From contig NZ_NNBY01000037.1 in the NCBI RefSeq assembly GCF_002834235.1, positions 1 to 64,000 of the forward strand: a stretch of DNA of 64,000 bases, given 5' to 3'. The first letter of the stretch is position 1; every line of letters starts with the position of its first letter. Under the pieces are notes generated by a model, which was given only the letters and a program-made list of their open reading frames with translations, was not told where the DNA came from and searched no databases. The DNA comes from Ruminococcus bromii. GTDB lineage: Bacteria; Bacillota; Clostridia; Oscillospirales; Acutalibacteraceae. Shown piece by piece: positions 37,535 through 45,199 of this stretch. The translations under genes were made by a program, and so were the position numbers.

Positions 37535-38608
37535 TTATATAATCGTTCCGCCGCCAACTACATATTCACCGTCATAGAGGACCGCTGCCTGACCTTTTGA
37601 GATTGCTCTTTGCGGTTCGTCAAAGACAATGTGCAGGGTGTTATCGTCAATCTGTTCAACGATTGCGTCCTTTTCGGGCTGGCTGTAACGAACTCTCGCC
37701 TTGACTTTAATCGGCTTGTCGATTTTGTCACAGGTGATGAGGTTTATGTCCGTTGCATAAAGCTCCTTTGAGAAAAGCTCGTTGTTATCGCAGAGAATAA
37801 CCTCGTTGGTGTCAAGATTCTTTTCCTTAACATACATAGGGTGGGGAAGTGCAAGTCCAAGACCTTTTCGCTGACCTACGGTGTAACGGATAATTCCCTT
37901 GTGTTCACCGAGAATATGACCTTTGGTATCAACAAAATTACCGTTAGGATAAGTTCTGCCCGTGTACTGTTCAATGAATTTTGCATAGTCCCCGTCGGGA
38001 ACAAAGCAAATGTCCTGACTGTCGTGTTTTCGTGCGTTTATCAAACCAAGCTCATTTGCAATTTCACGCACCTTTTCCTTTGTATATGTGCCAAGAGGAA
38101 GAAGTGTTTTTGCAAGCTGTCTTTGTGTAAGACAGTACAGCACATAGCTTTGGTCTTTTGTGCTGTCAACCGATTTTTTCAGCAAATAGCGGTCTGCACC
38201 CTTGTCATACTCAATTGTTGAGTAATGCCCCGTGACAACGCAGTCAAAGTCAAGCTCTTCTGCGCGGCGAATGAGCTTTTCAAATTTGATAAAGCGGTTG
38301 CAGTCAATACAGGGATTCGGTGTTGTACCGTTTTCATAGGCTCTGATAAAGCGGTCGATTACATTTTTCTTAAAGCTGTCCTTGAAGTTATAGACATAGT
38401 AGGGAATGCCGAGTTTGAGGCAAACTCTCCTTGCATCATCAATGTCATCAAGAGAACAACAGGTTTTTTCTCGCTTTTCACCGATATCTTCGTTATCAAA
38501 GAGCTTGAGGGTAATGCCAGTTGCGTCATATCCCATATCCTTGGTAAGAAATGCGGCAACCGAGCTGTCAACTCCTCCGCTCATTGCAATCAATGCTTTG
38601 TTAGTCAT
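37535..38608 (-). CDS. mnmA: tRNA-specific 2-thiouridylase
   Basis: 357 residues. The N-type ATP pyrophosphatase P-loop is AMSGGVDSSVAA. The catalytic cysteines lie in NPCIDCNRFIKF and in DSQDICFVPDG. The C-terminal beta-barrel (YTVGQRKGLGLALPHPMYV, VRYSQPEKDA) is complete. It makes the 2-thio group of U34 in tRNA Lys, Glu and Gln, using sulfur relayed from a cysteine desulfurase. The gene follows nadA by 39 bases and is probably cotranscribed with it. Confidence 0.95.
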   Translation of the reverse strand: MTNKALIAMSGGVDSSVAAFLTKDMGYDATGITLKLFDNEDIGEKREKTCCSLDDIDDARRVCLKLGIPYYVYNFKDSFKKNVIDRFIRAYENGTTPNPCIDCNRFIKFEKLIRRAEELDFDCVVTGHYSTIEYDKGADRYLLKKSVDSTKDQSYVLYCLTQRQLAKTLLPLGTYTKEKVREIANELGLINARKHDSQDICFVPDGDYAKFIEQYTGRTYPNGNFVDTKGHILGEHKGIIRYTVGQRKGLGLALPHPMYVKEKNLDTNEVILCDNNELFSKELYATDINLITCDKIDKPIKVKARVRYSQPEKDAIVEQIDDNTLHIVFDEPQRAISKGQAAVLYDGEYVVGGGTII

Positions 38609-38647
38609 TTATTCCTCCCGAACAGATTTGCGTTCATAAGTAATTTA

Positions 38648-39562
38648 TCAGCCGAGTCTGATCATTTCGTCAATGCACTTTCTTGCGTCTGTGATAGTCT
38701 GATCGTCAAGCTTGATTTCTTCTCCGCCGTTGCTGTTAAGGCAGTTGTAAACATCAACAAGTGTTGTTGATTTCATATTCGGGCAGATGAGCTTTAATGT
38801 AAGACCGTAGAAATTCTTGTCCGGACATTCATACTGCAAATGTTCGGCAATGCTGATTTCTGTACCGATAATGAATTCCTTTGCATCGGATTTCTTTGCA
38901 TAATTCATTATGCCTGATGTTGAGCCGACATAATCAGCCATAGCAACAACTTCGGGAGTGCATTCGGGATGAACAAGAACGAGTGCGTTCGGATGAAGCT
39001 CCTTAGCTTTCTTAACATCATCAACATTTACGCAGGCATGAATCGGACAACCTCCGTTGAGAAGCTTGATGTTCTTGTCGGGACACTGCTTTGCAACATA
39101 GTCGCCAAGGTTGCAGTCAGGGATAAAGAGAATGTTTTTATTGTCAAGATTGTTTACGATTTTAACAGCCGATGAGCTTGTTACGCATACATCGCAAATT
39201 GTTTTGAGTTCTGCCGTAGTATTGATGTATGCAACAACTGTGTAATCGGGATACATTTTCTTAACCTGAGAAATAAGCTGTTTGTCCATCTGGTCTGCCA
39301 TACTGCAGCCGGCAACAGGCTGTGCAAGGTAAACAGTTTTTTCAGGTGAAAGAATTTTGCAGGTTTCAGCCATAAATCTTACACCGCACATAAGAATGTT
39401 CTTGTTTTCGGCTTTGCTTGCGTCAACACTCAGCTTGTAGCTGTCGCCTGTGTAATCTGCAATTTCAAGAATTTCATGCGCCTGATAGCTGTGGGCAAGA
39501 ATACAGACATCCTTTTCCTTTTTCAACTTGAGAATCTGTTCTTGTATTGATGAAATATTCAT
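38648..39562 (-). CDS. nadA: Quinolinate synthase A
   Basis: 304 residues, the usual length. Conserved elements: AHSYQAHEILEIADYTGDS, MCGVRFMAETCKILSP, YINTTAELK, VTSSSA, FIPDCNLGDYV and HPECTPEV. Cysteines in MCGVRF, VCVTSSS and LICPN positions can hold the 4Fe-4S cluster. It condenses iminoaspartate with dihydroxyacetone phosphate to quinolinate for NAD synthesis. Usual partners nadB and nadC are not adjacent; mnmA follows instead. Confidence 0.95.
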   Translation of the reverse strand: MNISSIQEQILKLKKEKDVCILAHSYQAHEILEIADYTGDSYKLSVDASKAENKNILMCGVRFMAETCKILSPEKTVYLAQPVAGCSMADQMDKQLISQVKKMYPDYTVVAYINTTAELKTICDVCVTSSSAVKIVNNLDNKNILFIPDCNLGDYVAKQCPDKNIKLLNGGCPIHACVNVDDVKKAKELHPNALVLVHPECTPEVVAMADYVGSTSGIMNYAKKSDAKEFIIGTEISIAEHLQYECPDKNFYGLTLKLICPNMKSTTLVDVYNCLNSNGGEEIKLDDQTITDARKCIDEMIRLG

Positions 39563-39602
39563 AATAGCTTTCCTTTCAAGGTAATTAAAATTACTCCCCC
39601 TT

Positions 39603-39631
39603 ATTATACATTTTCAGCAGTTTATATGCAA
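39603..39631 (-). promoter_or_regulatory. Promoter of nadA-mnmA
   Basis: On the minus strand: TTGCAT (39631-39626), 17-base spacer, TATAAT (39608-39603). Confidence 0.75.
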
Positions 39632-39728
39632 TAGCTTTCGGTGTAAAAAAGCTGTATTTTTTGCGTTTTTAACAAGAAACAGCCCATATTTTTGGTTGTA
39701 TTGAAAAAATATTTTTGTTCCTTTAGAC

Positions 39729-39757
39729 TTTACACATAAATGAATATGTGCTATAAT
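39729..39757 (+). promoter_or_regulatory. Promoter of the small anchored protein gene
   Basis: TTTACA (39729-39734), 17-base spacer, TATAAT (39752-39757). Confidence 0.72.
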
Positions 39758-39823
39758 TAAGTATAATTTTTGAATAGTATTATATCCCAAAGTTAGAATG
39801 GGTTAAATTAGGAGGATTATGTG

Positions 39824-40324
39824 ATGAAAAAGACAATTGCTGTGTTATTTGCAGTTATGATGATGTTATTGTCGGCAGTTCCCGCATTTGCTGCCGCAAG
39901 TCCGGAACCGAGTACATTCAAATATAAGGTTGAAATTATTCCGACAGAGGGCGGTGACGGTGATTATAAGTTCACAACAGGTATTGACGAAAACGGCGAA
40001 CAGCATGTTTACATTGAGCCGATTCCTTATGACGGTTATGTTTTTGATCACTGGGAAATTTCGGGAGGTCCTTTCAGAACCGACAGCAAGTATACAGATC
40101 CTAATATGAATATTATTATTTCAGGTGACATTGTTTGTACTCCTTATTACCGTAAGGCAAGCAGCGGCGGCACAACAGGTCCTGTTGCTACAGCTACGGC
40201 AAAGAAAGATGATTCAACAACTTCACCAAAGACAGGCGCAAGCGATGTTGTACCGTATGCAATTTTAGTTCTTTCTCTTGCGGCTTGCGGTGCGGCTGTA
40301 TTTAAGCTTGTAAAGAGCAAATAA
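39824..40324 (+). CDS. Small wall-anchored protein with a SPKTG sorting signal
   Basis: 166 residues from the ATG at 39824, 8 bases after AGGAGG (a GTG lies one codon earlier). A signal peptide ends near PAFAA. The roughly 80-residue domain has GYVFDHWEISGG, the pattern of bacterial-repeat (Flg_new-like) beta modules. A Ser/Thr linker leads to SPKTG, a hydrophobic segment and KLVKSK. The gene immediately precedes the sortase, the placement of a dedicated or main substrate. Function unknown. Confidence 0.75.
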   Translation: MKKTIAVLFAVMMMLLSAVPAFAAASPEPSTFKYKVEIIPTEGGDGDYKFTTGIDENGEQHVYIEPIPYDGYVFDHWEISGGPFRTDSKYTDPNMNIIISGDIVCTPYYRKASSGGTTGPVATATAKKDDSTTSPKTGASDVVPYAILVLSLAACGAAVFKLVKSK

Positions 40325-40345
40325 TCCAACCTTAACTAAAAATCA

Positions 40346-40376
40346 AGAGACTTCTCATAAGGAAGTCTCTTTTTTA
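40346..40376 (+). terminator. Terminator of the gene at 39824
   Basis: AGAGACTTC / GAAGTCTCT stem followed by six T. Confidence 0.87.
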
Positions 40377-40464
40377 TTCATTAGATGTTTGAATATTAGG
40401 TTTTGTATTGCAGATGCAGTAGTTTGTAAATTGTAATAAAATTTTACTAACAAGTAATGATTAA

Positions 40465-40493
40465 TTGACATACTGACACAAAAATGATACAAT
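40465..40493 (+). promoter_or_regulatory. Promoter of the sortase-LCP pair
   Basis: Consensus TTGACA (40465-40470), 17-base spacer with an extended TGA, TACAAT (40488-40493). It covers the upstream ATG at 40484 and therefore rules that codon out as the start. Confidence 0.85.
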
Positions 40494-40516
40494 ATAACCG
40501 ATTGGGAGTTTTTGAT

Positions 40517-41326
40517 ATGAGCAGAAAAAGAAACAAATTTCTTATAGCTTTGATTATTTTGCTTGTGGCTGCAATTATCGGCACACTTGCGTACATAGTC
40601 GTTAAAAACTTAAATGAAAATAACGAACGAAAAAGTCTTGATAACATCGCAGGCTCGTATGCGTCAGGCATTGGAAACGGTACAACCTCTGCAACAGAAT
40701 CTGCAACAGAAGTGACTTCACCGTCAATCAATGTGAAAAAGGTCGAAAATCCGATTGATTTCAAATCGCTTCAACAGCAGAACAGCGACATTTATTCGTG
40801 GATTTACATTCCGAATACAAATGTAAATTATCCTGTTTTGCAAAGTCATCTTGACGATAACTTATATCTTGACCACGATATTTATAAGAATTACAGCTTT
40901 TCGGGCAGTATCTATTCGCAGATGTGCAACAAGCGTGATTATTCCGACAGAGTGACTGTGCTTTACGGTCATAATATGGCAAACGGCTCAATGTTTGCAA
41001 CGCTCCATCGCTTTTATGACGCCGATTTCTTTAACAAGAACAGGTACATCTATGTTTACACTCCCGACAGAAAGCTTACATACGAAATTGTGTCAGCTTT
41101 TGAATATGATAACCGACACATTATGAATTCGTTTGATTTTTCCGATGACAATGTATTTTCGGATTATCTCAATATGATTAAAAATCCACATTCTGTTTCT
41201 GTGAACAAGAGGAATACGGAGCTTACTACCGATGATAAAATTCTTGTTTTAAGCACATGCTTAAACAGCGGTGACGGAAGATATCTTGTGCAGGGAGTGC
41301 TGAAGAAAGATGAACCGACAAAATGA
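40517..41326 (+). CDS. Sortase, class B-like
   Basis: 269 residues; the start at 40517 follows GGGAG by about 9 bases. One N-terminal transmembrane helix (FLIALIILLVAAIIGTLAYIVV) places the enzyme outside the membrane. The catalytic triad is complete: H152 (LYGHNM), C248 (LSTC) and R255 (GDGRYLVQG). The SDIYSWIYIPNTNVNYPVLQ start of the fold and the long segment before the Cys are class B features. It should cleave the T-G bond of anchor signals. The only candidate substrates here carry SPKTG (39824) or VQTG (3, 2529, 3883, 14787). It overlaps the LCP gene downstream by 17 bases. Confidence 0.9.
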   Translation: MSRKRNKFLIALIILLVAAIIGTLAYIVVKNLNENNERKSLDNIAGSYASGIGNGTTSATESATEVTSPSINVKKVENPIDFKSLQQQNSDIYSWIYIPNTNVNYPVLQSHLDDNLYLDHDIYKNYSFSGSIYSQMCNKRDYSDRVTVLYGHNMANGSMFATLHRFYDADFFNKNRYIYVYTPDRKLTYEIVSAFEYDNRHIMNSFDFSDDNVFSDYLNMIKNPHSVSVNKRNTELTTDDKILVLSTCLNSGDGRYLVQGVLKKDEPTK

Positions 41327-42632
41327 AAGTTCGGCTGAGGCAACAACTGAAAATATAGAAAACAAGCTTGATCCGAATACACCGGAAATTCTTGAATCGA
41401 AAAGAGGAAAGAACAGTAAGGAGCATGTAAGCAATCCTTCAAGGTTGGATATAGAAGGTTATATTTTCAAGGACAGCAAGTTAATAAAGAAAAAGAAAAA
41501 AGTATATACAGATGTGTACGGTGTTGATTCCGACAGCATTGTCGTGAAGAGTAACACCACAAATCACTACAAAAAGCATAGATCAAAGTCGCATCATCAC
41601 CATTCAAAGCATCGAAAGATGAAAACCTGGAAAAAGGTGCTTTTGTCAATCGGCTGTACATTACTTGGTTTAATTATACTCACCGTAGGCACGGTTGCGT
41701 ATTTGATTTATCAGGGCGGAAACGAGCTGTTTAATACGGATATTCATGTTACCGCCCCACAGGGCATTGAAACCGAGGAAAACGGTAAGTATGTCGTATA
41801 CAACGGTGAAACATATCAGTTCAACGAAAAGGTGACGAATGTTCTGTGTATCGGTGTTGACAAGCGCAACCTTGACGAAAATAATAACAGCAAAGTCAAG
41901 GCGAGCGGAGGTCAGGCGGATGTGCTTATGCTTGTGTCAATCGACACTTCAAACGGTAAAATAACGCTCTTCAACATTTCGAGAGATTCGATGGTTGATG
42001 TCACAATGTATTCAGCAGGCGGTGCGTATGCCGGCACGGAAAAACAGCAGATTTGTCTTTCGTATTCATACGGTGACGGTAAGGAATCAAGCTGTGAAAA
42101 TACCGTAAATTCAGTTCAGAGGCTGTTCTATAACATTCCGATTAATACATACTTTTCGCTTGACCTTGACGGCATTTCCGCTCTCAACGACAGCGTCGGC
42201 GGTGTTGATGTTGTGTCACCCGAAACAATCGGGGAGTTTGTTGAGGGAGAAAGCTATCACCTTGTCGGACAGCAGGCTGAAAGCTTTGTCAGAACCCGTG
42301 ATACAAGCAAGACCGATTCAAACAATATGCGTATGCAAAGACAGAAGGTTTACATTCAGTCTTTTATGAATACGGTTCTTCAGCAGACAAAGGAAGATTT
42401 AACCACGCCGATTGATTTGTTCAATGCGTCCGCTCCGTATTCATGTACAAATCTTAACCCGTCAAAGGTGTCATATCTTGCTCAGCAGGCTGTGCTTGGC
42501 GGTATGAGCGGAATTGATATGGTTTCAGTCCCCGGTCAGGTTACAATGGGTTCAAAGTACGCAGAATTCAATGTCAGCGAGGCAGAATTTTATCAGCTGT
42601 TTTTGAGTATTTATTATACGAAAATAGAATAA
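41310..42632 (+). CDS. LytR-CpsA-Psr family protein
   Basis: 440 residues. A long cytoplasmic N-terminus contains a His/Lys-rich stretch (about 85-105, SHHHHSKHRK) before a single transmembrane helix. The LCP domain follows: NVLCIGVDKR, GGQADVLMLVSID, TLFNISRDSMVDV, and SFVRTRDTSKTDSNNMRMQRQK. Family members ligate wall teichoic acid or polysaccharide from undecaprenyl phosphate to peptidoglycan. It overlaps the sortase gene, so wall-polymer ligation and protein anchoring may be coordinated. Confidence 0.9.
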   Translation: MNRQNESSAEATTENIENKLDPNTPEILESKRGKNSKEHVSNPSRLDIEGYIFKDSKLIKKKKKVYTDVYGVDSDSIVVKSNTTNHYKKHRSKSHHHHSKHRKMKTWKKVLLSIGCTLLGLIILTVGTVAYLIYQGGNELFNTDIHVTAPQGIETEENGKYVVYNGETYQFNEKVTNVLCIGVDKRNLDENNNSKVKASGGQADVLMLVSIDTSNGKITLFNISRDSMVDVTMYSAGGAYAGTEKQQICLSYSYGDGKESSCENTVNSVQRLFYNIPINTYFSLDLDGISALNDSVGGVDVVSPETIGEFVEGESYHLVGQQAESFVRTRDTSKTDSNNMRMQRQKVYIQSFMNTVLQQTKEDLTTPIDLFNASAPYSCTNLNPSKVSYLAQQAVLGGMSGIDMVSVPGQVTMGSKYAEFNVSEAEFYQLFLSIYYTKIE

Positions 42633-42646
42633 TAATCAAACAAATA

Positions 42647-42690
42647 AAATGCATCAGATTCCAAGTAAGGTTCTGATGCATTTTTGTTTT
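42647..42690 (+). terminator. Terminator of the sortase-LCP pair
   Basis: AAATGCATCAGA / TCTGATGCATTT stem followed by T-rich sequence. Confidence 0.87.
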
Positions 42691-42725
42691 ATGTGCAATG
42701 CGGTTGTTGAATCGTGCGAATAATA

Positions 42726-42967
42726 ACAATTCTACGCTCGGGCATAATATGTTTTAATATCGCAAACTTTCTTCACGAATAGGGAACGGCGGCTCGCCCT
42801 AATTTAGAGCGAATAACCGTAATGATACGCTCGGGTGTAATATGTTTTGTATTTAAACAAATTGTCTTCACGACCGCAATTTTCCATTTTACATTTTCAA
42901 TTTTTTATTTAATTAACCTGTCTTCACGAACAGGGCGCAGCGACACGCTGCCGGCGGCTCGCCGTAA
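42726..42967. repeat. Dispersed intergenic repeat cluster (GCTCGGG...CACGA family)
   Basis: Core copies at 42736-42780 and 42829-42873, then a GACCGCAATTTTCCATTTT module and another CTTCACGAACAGG (42922-42934), ending in a GCCGGCGGCTCGCCGT palindrome. The right 140 bases recur inverted at 63862-64000. Related cores lie at 17622, 17739 and 17853. This fills most of the 379-base gap between two convergent LCP genes. Confidence 0.85.
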
Positions 42968-42997
42968 AAAACAGACAGCCGATAATTGGCTGTCTGC
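42965..42997 (-). terminator. Terminator of the LCP gene at 44193
   Basis: Minus-strand CAGACAGCC / GGCTGTCTG stem followed by six to seven T. Confidence 0.87.
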
Positions 42998-43011
42998 ATT
43001 TTGTTCAATAT

Positions 43012-44193
43012 TTAATTTGATGCGGAGGTTGTTTCTTTTGAAGAAGTGCCGCCTGTGAACAATTCTTCAAAAACGAAGCTTGCAAACTTCTTTCTCTGTT
43101 CTTCAAGGTCTGAAATTTTGATTGTTGATGTAATTGTACCGTTCCATGTTTCGGTTTTATCATCATAGTACCAAAGACCTTCTTCAGGAACATAATACTG
43201 TTCTACATCATAGGAAAGATATGTGAGAGCGTGAGAAACAAGCGCTGTGATTTCGTCCTTCTTGAGGTTTGTTGTTACAAGAGGACCGACAGAGCTTACA
43301 ATTGAAACAATCTGACCGAGGTCTGCACTTTTCATACTTGTGAACAAAGTTTCAAGAAGCTTTCTCTGTCTTGAGGTTCTGTCCCAGTCGTCACCGTCAA
43401 GACCGATTTCGTTGCCGTCCTCGCCCTTTGTAAGACCTCTGTTTCGAGCATACCAAAGAGCCTCCTGACCGTTGAGATGAACAGTACCGGGTGCGTCTGT
43501 GATAGTTGTTCTTGTATCAGCCTGATTGTTCTTGTACATCTGATAGTTGATGTAGTCAATTTCGTCCTGAGTAACTTCCATATCAACACCGCCGAGGGTG
43601 TCGATAATCTTCTTAAAGCTGTCAAAGTCAACAACCGCATAACGGTCAACCTTGATGCCGAAGTTTGCCTCAATTGTCTGAATTGAAAGCTTTGCTCCGC
43701 CGTAGTTATAAGATGCGTTGAGCTTGTCATATCCGTAACCGGGGATATAAACATATGTGTCACGCTGGAATGATGTCAGTTTAAGCTTTTTGTGGTTGTT
43801 ATCAATGGTCATCATGATCATTGTATCACTTCTGCCGTGTTTATCGCCGTTTGAATTGTCTTCGCCAAAGAGCATAACATTAAGCTCCTTGGAGTTCTGC
43901 AGAAGCTCTCCCTCTGAAAGTGAAAGGTTTGTTGCATCACTCTCAAGCGGAGCAACCGATGAGTTGGTTGCTACTGTGTTGTTGTTTGTGTCATCAAGCT
44001 CTTTGAAGTTGAGAGTGTCAAGAAATGAATAGTAGTAGAGCATTCCGCCGCCGCCCAACAGGAAGATTATTGAAAACACAAGGCAGAGAATTCTTTTAAG
44101 TCTGCCTTTTTTATTATATAATTTTTTGACCTGCTTATTTGAGCTTATGTCAACAAAATCGCTTTTCTGACTGTTTTTTTCGTAATTTGGCAT
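43012..44193 (-). CDS. LytR-CpsA-Psr family protein
   Basis: 393 residues from the ATG at 44193, which has GGAGGAG 6 bases upstream; the open frame to 44406 lacks a ribosome site. A basic cytoplasmic N-terminus, one transmembrane helix (ILCLVFSIIFLLGGGGMLYYY), a linker, and the LCP domain: NVMLFGEDNSNGDKHGRSDTMIMMTID, SFQRDTYVYIPGYG, ALWYARNRGLTKGEDGN...DWDRTSRQRK. The conserved Arg and Asp residues are in place. It is a second, divergently placed LCP protein facing the first across the repeat cluster. Role as in the family: attachment of wall polymers. Confidence 0.92.
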   Translation of the reverse strand: MPNYEKNSQKSDFVDISSNKQVKKLYNKKGRLKRILCLVFSIIFLLGGGGMLYYYSFLDTLNFKELDDTNNNTVATNSSVAPLESDATNLSLSEGELLQNSKELNVMLFGEDNSNGDKHGRSDTMIMMTIDNNHKKLKLTSFQRDTYVYIPGYGYDKLNASYNYGGAKLSIQTIEANFGIKVDRYAVVDFDSFKKIIDTLGGVDMEVTQDEIDYINYQMYKNNQADTRTTITDAPGTVHLNGQEALWYARNRGLTKGEDGNEIGLDGDDWDRTSRQRKLLETLFTSMKSADLGQIVSIVSSVGPLVTTNLKKDEITALVSHALTYLSYDVEQYYVPEEGLWYYDDKTETWNGTITSTIKISDLEEQRKKFASFVFEELFTGGTSSKETTSASN

Positions 44194-44353
44194 ATTACTC
44201 CTCCAATCGGGTAAAAAGCACACAATACATAAGTATAGTTTATTATACCATATGAGAATTTCTTTTAATGCTAAATTAGAATTAAAATCTGTCTTTTCGT
44301 AAAGTTTTAGCGAAAAATCTGACTGAAAATATTGATTTTTTTGTCGGTAACTG

Positions 44354-44941
44354 TCAATCCTGTTCATCAAGTGACAAATAGAAGGACGGAAGGAACTCTT
44401 TTTCAAACACCTCGTTTTCGGGCATATTCATGTTGTGAATTGATTTTTCGGTTGCCTCTTTTGCCTTTGAAAACTCGCTGTTGCCCATTTTTATTTCTTC
44501 AATACATTTTATGAGTGCGGAAAACTTGTCCGCCGCTTTTACATATTTTTTAAGTTCATCGTCACCTGCACCGTTCATTTTGATGATTTTATCCATATCG
44601 TCCTTAAAATCATCCGGAAGCATCGACACAAGCCTGTTGCCTGCCGTTGTTTCAATCTCCTTATAGGCATTTTTGATTTCGGGGTTGAAGTATTTTACGG
44701 GAGTCGGCATATCGCCTGTTATGATTTCGGTTGCATCGTGAAAAAGTGCGAGCAATGCGGCTCTTTCGGCATTGAGATTACCGCCGAAACGCTTGTTGTG
44801 AATCAAAACAAGGCAATGTGCAATCACTGCAACATCAAGACTGTGTTCACTGAGGTTTTCACAGCGTGTGTTGTTCATAAGTCCCCAACGGTTGATGTAC
44901 CTCATTCTTGAAAGCATTGCGTAAAAATGTGAAATATTCAT
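44354..44941 (-). CDS. yfbR: HD-domain 5'-nucleotidase, YfbR-like
   Basis: 195 residues, like E. coli YfbR. The metal site is formed by SEHSLDVAVIAH and the HD pair in LFHDATEIITGDMPTPVKY. YINRWGLMNNTRCENLSEHS at the N-terminus is characteristic. The enzyme hydrolyses deoxyribonucleoside 5'-monophosphates. It lies 160 bases upstream of the LCP gene on the same strand, and divergent from the YfhO gene. Confidence 0.9.
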   Translation of the reverse strand: MNISHFYAMLSRMRYINRWGLMNNTRCENLSEHSLDVAVIAHCLVLIHNKRFGGNLNAERAALLALFHDATEIITGDMPTPVKYFNPEIKNAYKEIETTAGNRLVSMLPDDFKDDMDKIIKMNGAGDDELKKYVKAADKFSALIKCIEEIKMGNSEFSKAKEATEKSIHNMNMPENEVFEKEFLPSFYLSLDEQD

Positions 44942-44973
44942 AGGTAGTTTCTCCTGTTTTTTGCTAAAAATTA

Positions 44974-45002
44974 GTGCAATTTGTATCGCATTATGTTATA
45001 AT
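44974..45002 (+). promoter_or_regulatory. Possible promoter of the YfhO-to-AlkD operon
   Basis: GTGCAA (44974-44979), 17-base spacer, TATAAT (44997-45002). A CTCTGC/GCAGAG hairpin at about 45030-45050 lies in the resulting leader. Confidence 0.45.
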
Positions 45003-45199
45003 GTAATCTAAATGCGAGTGTCCTCTGTTCTCTGCAAGCAAAGCAGAGCGTTGCTCGAATTGAATCTATTATGTAGGTGTCTTTTGAATAAATGACGGTG
45101 AAGGACATTTATATTACTGATTATACTATTCATAATTTAAAAGTAAAGAAATTATCGAAAAAAAGATTTTTTCAGACTTTTTGCTCCGTGGAGGGTTTT

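Noticed and set aside
45020-45060. CTCTGC...GCAGAG hairpin as a terminator before the YfhO gene
   Set aside because: It has no T run on either strand and the nearby genes point away from it, so at most it is part of a leader.
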